Source: Botryllus schlosseri
Taxonomy: Eukaryota; Chordata; Ascidiacea; Stolidobranchia; Styelidae
Direction: 5' to 3'
Assembly (NCBI GenBank): GCA_000444245.1
Contig: ATSW01003391.1
Span: 1-20,696, forward strand
Length of the DNA: 20,696 nt
Shown here in pieces: positions 19,101 to 20,696 of the stretch. A model generated the notes under the pieces. That model worked only from the letters and a program-made list of their open reading frames with translations. It was not told where the DNA came from and made no database searches. A program made the translations under genes and the position numbers. Numbering within the stretch: the stretch's first letter is position 1; every line of letters starts with the position of its first letter.

Positions 19101-19328
19101 TCATTCATTCACATTTCAGGATCGAAAACAAAATTTGATACACTTGGACATCATTTCTCGTAATACCAGTAGGCACATGTGGCTGTTGGATTGGTAGACC
19201 GTAGGCCGATTTGATCGTTCGATATCCAACTATCTCTTCATTACATCGCATTGTATAGTACATTGTGGGTCTTCAGATGATGAAACGAATAGACCGCTTA
19301 TTATGAACATGGTCAATTGCATGGCCAT
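9971..19328 (-). CDS. Secreted mosaic serine protease: CCP - Cys-rich - CCP - trypsin-like S1 (complement/coagulation type), whole gene span
   Basis: Eleven exons on the minus strand assemble in phase into about 574 residues: candidate signal peptide, CCP1, an eight-cysteine module, CCP2, a linker with two cysteines and an activation cleavage site, then a full S1 domain. The catalytic residues are in VLSAAHVF (His), FDYDVAL (Asp) and DSCQGDSGGP (Ser); the Asp of DSC corresponds to residue 189, and G226 is kept, so cleavage after Arg/Lys is expected. The mature enzyme would be a two-chain extracellular protease activated at K|VVEG. The His-loop cysteines (42 and 58) are both absent, as in C1r, C1s and MASP-2. 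The segment IRPVCLPC with a later EEC recalls factor B/C2. There are no CUB or vWA domains, so it is not an orthologue of those named proteins by architecture. Introns of 2.6 and 2.9 kb are filled with transposons. Confidence 0.85.
10279..10420 (-). CDS. S1 protease exon with the catalytic serine
   Basis: The acceptor TTCTGTTCAG opens a phase 2 exon that begins CAESIKNIQVDVADARFTGR and runs MFCAASADENLNVDSCQGDS, then GGPVVIR. The two early cysteines fit the 168-182 disulphide. DSCQGDSGGP holds Asp189 (trypsin-like pocket), Cys191 and the nucleophile Ser195. The donor AGG|GTGAAG is in phase 0 and joins the last exon over a 152-nt intron. Confidence 0.93.
10421..10991 (-). other. Intron between the VTGFG and catalytic-Ser exons
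   Basis: A 571-nt intron in phase 2. At 10488, CAGTCGTTCACAAACTGTGG resembles a decayed hAT left end, without an identified partner. Otherwise unremarkable AT-rich sequence. Confidence 0.6.
10992..11124 (-). CDS. S1 protease exon (VTGFG segment)
   Basis: After CACTGTTACAG the exon encodes KNVLAQIAPSDTPVIVTGFG, then HKKYLGASPSHLQEGLLKIV and EDIK. VTGFG stands for the usual VTGWG (residues about 138-142), and the LQEGLLKIV strand leads to the Cys168 of the next exon. Entry is phase 1 and exit phase 2, fitting both neighbours; the 83-nt intron before it is the second shortest in the gene. If the donor GTGAGA were not used, the frame would stop at once with TGA, which supports splicing here. Confidence 0.88.
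11208..11394 (-). CDS. S1 protease exon (IRPVCLPC segment)
   Basis: The phase 0 exon starts IRIGARLIRGGNGKFVVDLN, continues VPAGKFVFSRYIRPVCLPC and ends DYDKEECNIGG. The (I/V)-x-PVCLP motif is diagnostic for S1 proteases (around residues 118-124). The extra cysteine in CLPC and the one in EEC could pair as in complement factor B/C2, where CLPC is also found. A VVDLNVPAGKFVF insertion between the Asp loop and this strand is longer than in trypsin. The donor is G|GTTGGT, phase 1, weaker than the others. Confidence 0.85.
11468..11589 (-). CDS. S1 protease exon with the catalytic aspartate
   Basis: After GAAATTTTAG the phase 1 exon encodes MTAFPSSGHEIAEHIDIFEP, then NQVYSHPSFNRKSFDYDVAL. HPSFN...DYDVAL matches the family's HP-x-(Y/F)-N-x(n)-D-(I/V)-AL; the second Asp of DYD is Asp102. 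The preceding exon ends AVG, giving the normal V-G-MT loop start. FDYDVAL is closer to factor B/C2 (YDYDVALI) than to trypsin (NNDIMLI). The 73-nt intron to the next exon is the gene's shortest. Confidence 0.92.
11663..11890. repeat. Interspersed repeat, copy 1 (possible non-autonomous hAT relic)
   Basis: A 60-bp core at 11694-11753 (AAGGAAAGGA, TTTTTGTCCTTGATGTTTTT, GCATATACACC) recurs nearly unchanged at 15927-15986, and both copies are preceded by AATGTAAAATA. The two also share a degenerate right part ending in AAAAAAAGTTGGGAAACCTTG here and AAAAAAGATTGGGAGCCATTG there, a hAT-like terminus. It lies in the 2.6-kb intron just before the Asp exon. Confidence 0.6.
11891..12178. other. Intronic spacer between two mobile elements
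   Basis: AT-rich intron sequence of the protease gene with no recognised feature. Confidence 0.4.
12450..13001 (-). pseudogene. hAT transposase, N-terminal half, degenerate
   Basis: On the minus strand the remains begin MSRRKNVFRDDYEREFKG and continue ICDISLEAIGKTAISTHIDT with PKHKNC, a BED-like zinc finger (C, then H-x5-H). Next come KAAAADGTWASHTVNN, FLTSDLTSQLFKAIFPDSNI with VKKFVSARTNT, and PILVDVSNHRVKKFG. These correspond in order to conserved hAT transposase segments, the last holding the first catalytic Asp (DVSN, usually DASN). Several stops and frame changes separate the pieces, and everything after the DVSN block, including the dimerisation region, is missing. A run of nine or more C residues lies at the break near 12451. 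Confidence 0.85.
13284..13345 (+). repeat. Possible tRNA-derived SINE head
   Basis: TGGCGAGATAG at 13288 resembles a pol III A box, and GGTTCGAGTTT at 13320 resembles a B box, 32 bp apart. The match to the B box is imperfect and no tail or target duplication was found. It lies inside the hAT element. Confidence 0.3.
13848..14166. other. Intronic spacer before the His exon
   Basis: No feature recognised apart from AT-rich intron sequence. Confidence 0.4.
14167..14305 (-). CDS. S1 protease exon with the catalytic histidine
   Basis: The acceptor TCTACCATAG opens a phase 0 exon encoding IYKIKSGFGGGTIINEEWVL and SAAHVFDRFYRLNKTKNWKD, then GFLLAVG. GGGTII...WVLSAAH is the canonical His57 region. 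Position 42 is Gly instead of Cys, and the residue after AAH is Val instead of Cys58, so the His-loop disulphide is lost at both ends, as in C1r/C1s/MASP-2. The donor G|GTAAGT is strong and phase 1. Confidence 0.93.
14347..14382. repeat. AT dinucleotide tract
   Basis: An imperfect (TA)n run in the 409-nt intron between the activation-site exon and the His exon. Confidence 0.7.
14715..14995 (-). CDS. Linker and activation-site exon (start of S1)
   Basis: The exon encodes a hydrophilic linker (HRYRHDLYCDIDSDDC and a basic RSAHRKRKYEP) followed by FSACGFPGKESQQKLTSK and VVEGTEAKQGAWPWQTFFFD. The KVVEG bond is the zymogen cleavage site. The Cys in ACG would tie the light chain to the catalytic chain. 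GAWPWQ is the first strand of S1. The acceptor CTGTAATAG at 14996 is weak in pyrimidines, but it is the one that keeps phase 1 from CCP2. The in-frame Met upstream at 15029 is probably intronic. Exit is phase 0 through CAG|GTAGAG. Confidence 0.87.
15169..15342 (-). CDS. Sushi/CCP module 2 exon
   Basis: The 58-residue phase 1-1 exon encodes DADCPKLSEPTNGYILASG, then YGCDEGFLLTGPSTRRC and KKWTGFAPLCV. Four cysteines, the PTNG turn, YxCxxGF and the conserved Trp make a complete CCP domain. Joined to the preceding exon it reads NP-DADCP without a gap. In complement proteases such modules next to the catalytic domain position the zymogen and bind substrate; that role is inferred here. Confidence 0.92.
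15343..15898. other. Left part of the 2.9-kb intron after the cysteine-rich exon
   Basis: No exon found on the minus strand. GTTCCCAAACTGTGG at about 15421 resembles a hAT terminus but has no partner. Confidence 0.4.
15899..16355. repeat. Interspersed repeat, copy 2, carrying a SINE insertion
   Basis: It shares with the 11663-11890 copy the AATGTAAAATA start, the 60-bp core (15927-15986) and a right end AAAAAAGATTGGGAGCCATTG. The middle is interrupted by a tRNA-derived SINE in reverse orientation, which explains the greater length. Confidence 0.55.
16030..16254 (-). mobile_element. tRNA-derived SINE, copy 1
   Basis: The head (16184-16254, minus strand) carries an A box TAGCGTAATGG and a B box GGTTCGATTCC, 33 bp apart, in a tRNA-like context ending CCCGGCCGGGTC. 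After the head the body (ACTGGTAT-CA, CCTGCT-GGCGCTCA, GGATAGCATGGAGG) is shared with the copy at 17923-18169. The tRNA fold lacks a proper acceptor stem, so this is a SINE and not a tRNA gene. The 3' limit is approximate. Confidence 0.8.
16544..17260 (+). mobile_element. hAT transposon relic with transposase C-terminal half
   Basis: A hAT-like left end, CAGAGGTTTCCGGGCTATTC, followed by GCCATGAC and TTTTCAGTGGGCC, starts at 16544. Transposase remains on the same strand follow. No right inverted end or 8-bp duplication was found, so the right limit given is where transposase similarity stops. Confidence 0.6.
16811..17260 (+). pseudogene. hAT transposase C-terminal part, degenerate
   Basis: The frame through 17062 reads YLSDVDDDIKDED, LGNLQTKFKSYFHEI and LARNLFHVAVEQVDDELKHE, then LRNDS and REIF. 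This fits the hAT block of the type FxxRFxDF...NPFxVxxEQLPxxLQxELxxLQxDS. After a stop, other frames continue with YPEIRKFYHIKLMSFTATRL and CGSEF, then LNIKSHPRNGLDVAADICC and SLAST, matching the conserved dimerisation (hATC) segment YPxIRKxAxKxxSxFGSTYxCExxFS...KSxxRSxLTDxHLxxxLRLAST. At least one stop and one frame change are present. It lies in the protease intron, opposite in direction to the gene. Confidence 0.8.
17261..17915. other. Intronic sequence without recognised features
   Basis: It may include the lost right end of the hAT relic. No exon of the protease gene was found, and phases of the flanking exons do not require one. Confidence 0.4.
17923..18169 (-). mobile_element. tRNA-derived SINE, copy 2, with 7-bp target duplication
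   Basis: On the minus strand the head at 18096-18167 has an A box TAGTGTAATGG (18150-18160) and a B box GGTTCGATCCC (18106-18116). The body matches the copy at 16030-16254. The 3' tail is a short (TC)n tract (CCATATCTCTCTCTC). TATGTCA flanks both sides (17916-17922 and 18170-18176), a plausible target duplication, so this copy looks whole at 247 bp. It inserted 33 bp downstream of the cysteine-rich exon's donor. Confidence 0.85.
18209..18349 (-). CDS. Eight-cysteine module exon of the protease
   Basis: The 47-residue phase 1-1 exon encodes YKCKRDVSKVKKGRKCRKRC, KNDSDCKGGFNKCQC and DDWCGKSCYNPG. Cysteine spacing is C-x12-C-x3-C-x5-C-x6-C-x-C-x3-C-x3-C, enough for four disulphides. The first half is strongly basic. 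I do not recognise a named domain with certainty: the NDSDC...KC-x-C...CG-x-SC pattern resembles small extracellular modules seen next to sushi domains in invertebrate proteins, and it is neither EGF, WAP nor kringle by spacing. The basic face could bind glycans or microbial surfaces, which is a guess. Confidence 0.85.
18350..18887. other. 538-nt intron between CCP1 and the cysteine-rich exon
   Basis: AT-rich; no repeat, exon or RNA gene recognised. Confidence 0.6.
18888..19070 (-). CDS. Sushi/CCP module 1 exon
   Basis: After the strong acceptor TTCTTCTTTTCAG the 61-residue phase 1-1 exon encodes IFCPDIEPVQYADITTSTTP, then YRTGTIANFKCDLGYKGIGK, MVCLESGKWSSPSPYC and T. Four cysteines, FKCDLGY and the KW near the end define a complete CCP domain. 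The donor is G|GTAGGT. Joining to the next exon gives C-T-A-YKC with no linker. Confidence 0.92.
19262..19328 (-). CDS. Candidate first exon with signal peptide
   Basis: On the minus strand an ATG at 19326-19328 opens MAMQLTMFIISGLFVSSSED with PQ. The hydrophobic core LTMFIISGLFV followed by SSS is a good secretion signal. A GT at 19260-19261 (T|GTACTA) ends the exon in the phase 1 needed by CCP1 and gives a total CDS of 575 codons including the stop, but the donor fits the consensus poorly; a better GTAATG 12 nt on is in the wrong phase. The start codon lies only about 20 bp from a hAT terminus on the upstream side. Confidence 0.45.
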
Positions 19329-19347
19329 TGGCCAACATTCCATATAC

Positions 19348-19440
19348 CAGGGTCGACAACCTTTTCCGACCAAAAAAGAGCCATATTGACCCAACCCGAT
19401 ATTTTGAATTGTAGCTCACAGAGAGCCATACATGTCAATC
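19348..19440. mobile_element. hAT-type left terminus
   Basis: CAGGGTCGACAACCTTTTCC is followed by AAAAAAGAGCCATATTG and, 40 bp on, AGAGAGCCATAC. This is the familiar CAGGGGTCGGCAACCTTT...AGAGCC...GAGAGCC layout of a widespread animal hAT group. The preceding octamer is CCATATAC. No right end is in the window, so the element may extend past the right edge and contain the fold-back element. Confidence 0.6.
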
Positions 19441-19691
19441 AATTGTTACGTCACCATTGAAAATTCGTGACGTTGGTAGCACTATAGAGATTGTAGTATT
19501 TATTTCAAGATTACCACTGACTGAATAGTCTAGTAATTTGGTTATCAAAGTCGAGTACGGTATCCATAAGTGGGATATGCCATTTAACCCAAGGCAAATT
19601 GTTCGATTGTTGCTCTGCGATTGACCAAAGCCGCTAAATTCAGTCGAGCGTGACTTAACAATGGGAAAACGGGATTATTACATCATAGTGT
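19441..19691. other. Sequence between the hAT terminus and the fold-back arm
   Basis: No gene or repeat recognised. It may be part of the left arm of the fold-back structure if the arms extend past the window edge. Confidence 0.35.
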
Positions 19692-20696
19692 CCTATATGG
19701 TGTCGACCAGAGATGAGCAAGGATTAGGATTAGGTTTTGAAAAAACAGGATTTGTGAAATTTTGTCGGATTTGGATTGGATTTGGATTAGACATATTTTT
19801 CAGACCGGATTAGGATTTGGATTGGATTGAACTATTTTCTGAGAGATTGAAATTTCGTGTGGCGAATGGCGACAAACTTTATTCAGATCAGTTATTAATG
19901 TACTTATGGTTACTAAGTTATCTTGAATCAAGTGAATCGTTGGTTGTGAAAGAAAATTTTCGAATCCCTCCATTGCATAAATTAATATTTTTTCTGAATT
20001 TCCAGTTGGAATCGGATTAGGATTGGACATGGACTTGAATATGAAAAAGTTATGGATTAGGATTTGGATTTGGATTTGAAGGTTCGGATTTGAATTGGAT
20101 TAGGACATAGAAATTTCAAATCCGCTCATCTCTGGTGTCGACACAGGCAAATCTCACGCCTCAGTGAAATTGTATCACGTCAAAATTTCGATTTGGCTAC
20201 AGGCAATTTGACGGTGATTTTTGACCGGCTTGCCGAGCATTAAATTTGGTAAAACAGGTATCAATCGAAAGCTGACTCTGCACTGATTACGAAAATATAA
20301 ATTTTATTCCGCTCGTGTCCCTGGAACTCCCACAATCAGCCTCGAATTTTTCATTGTTATGGAGATTGGCATTGGGACGCAACAATGCTGTCTGGCAAAA
20401 CGAGAGAGTAGCTCAAGAGAAAAAGAGCCAGACAGCATTGTTGCGTCCCAATGCCAATCTCGATAACAATGAAAAATCCGAGGCTTATTGCAGAGTTCCA
20501 GGGTCATGAGCGGAATAAAATTTATATTTTCGTAATCAGTGCAGAGTCAGCTTTCGATTTATACCCGTTCTACCAAATTTAATGCTCGGCAAGCCGGTCA
20601 AAAATTACCGTCAAATTGCCTGTAGCCAAATGAAAATTGTGATGTGATACAATTTCACTGAGGCGTGAGATTTGCCTGTGTCGACACCATAATAGG
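19692..20696. mobile_element. Fold-back (long inverted repeat) element, left arm split by a MITE
   Basis: The right arm 20427-20696 is the reverse complement of 20143-20396 plus 19692-19707, that is 270 bp with about 94 percent identity by eye (roughly 15 differences and one small indel near the outer end). The arms are separated by a 30-nt spacer (20397-20426). The outermost bases read CCTATATGGTGTCGACACAG (left, across the insertion) and CCTATTATGGTGTCGACACA (right, reversed). The match runs to the last base of the window, so the arms may be longer. No coding capacity is seen. Sequence divergence between arms argues against an amplification or assembly artefact. Confidence 0.85.
19700..20142. 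mobile_element. 427-bp hAT-type MITE (19708-20134) with 8-bp target duplication
   Basis: The element has 11-bp inverted ends CAGAGATGAGC and is bordered by a perfect duplication GTGTCGAC at 19700-19707 and 20135-20142, which identifies hAT-type transposition. Its outer thirds are built from GGATTAGGATTAGG, GGATTTGGATT and similar hexamer-like words, all in the same orientation, while the middle (about 19845-20000) is unique. The 67-codon open frame inside is not recognisable. Removing it in thought restores continuity of the fold-back arm, so it is the younger insertion. Confidence 0.92.

Noticed and set aside
19817-20020. 67-codon open frame inside the MITE
   Set aside because: No similarity to transposase or other proteins; MITEs of this size are non-coding.
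20304-20509. Open frames on both strands at the fold-back centre
   Set aside because: They mirror each other because of the palindrome and show no recognisable protein.

Overview
This is nuclear DNA from an animal. It contains spliced exons with GT/AG borders, sushi (CCP) modules each in its own phase 1-1 exon, a trypsin-like protease domain split over many exons, tRNA-derived SINEs and many cut-and-paste DNA transposon remains. The sequence is AT-rich. Together with the complement-type protease this suggests an invertebrate, perhaps a marine deuterostome, but I cannot name the species.

The main gene lies on the minus strand, from about 19.3 kb down to 9.97 kb. It encodes a secreted mosaic serine protease: possible signal peptide (19262-19328), CCP1 (18888-19070), an eight-cysteine module (18209-18349), CCP2 (15169-15342), a linker with the activation site (14715-14995), then the S1 catalytic domain over seven exon pieces ending at a stop at 9971. 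Every splice junction from CCP1 to the last exon keeps phase, and His, Asp, Ser and an Asp189-type specificity residue are all present. The His-loop disulphide is missing, as in C1r/C1s/MASP-2, while the CLPC segment recalls complement factor B/C2. A further minus-strand CCP exon sits 5.8 kb downstream (3990-4160). It belongs either to a neighbouring paralogue or to the same transcript, because the last S1 exon ends in a strong donor of matching phase.

At the left, on the plus strand (387-1953), is a two-exon gene of an animal repeat-associated family: two CxxC/HxxC zinc fingers joined to a PIN/FEN1-like C-terminal block, with the long middle of the family missing. Its tail is followed by three tandem copies of about 170 bp that begin inside the last codons.

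The introns and the space between genes are packed with mobile elements: a complete-ended hAT element with transposase remains (12187-13839), a hAT transposase relic (about 16544-17260), a piggyBac-like element bounded by TTAA (5197-6639), two adjacent elements bounded by TA (6982-8058 and 8112-9209), two copies of one tRNA-SINE, an interspersed repeat pair, and several isolated hAT ends. The right edge holds a fold-back element with 270-bp arms, one arm split by a 427-bp hAT-type MITE with a perfect 8-bp target duplication.
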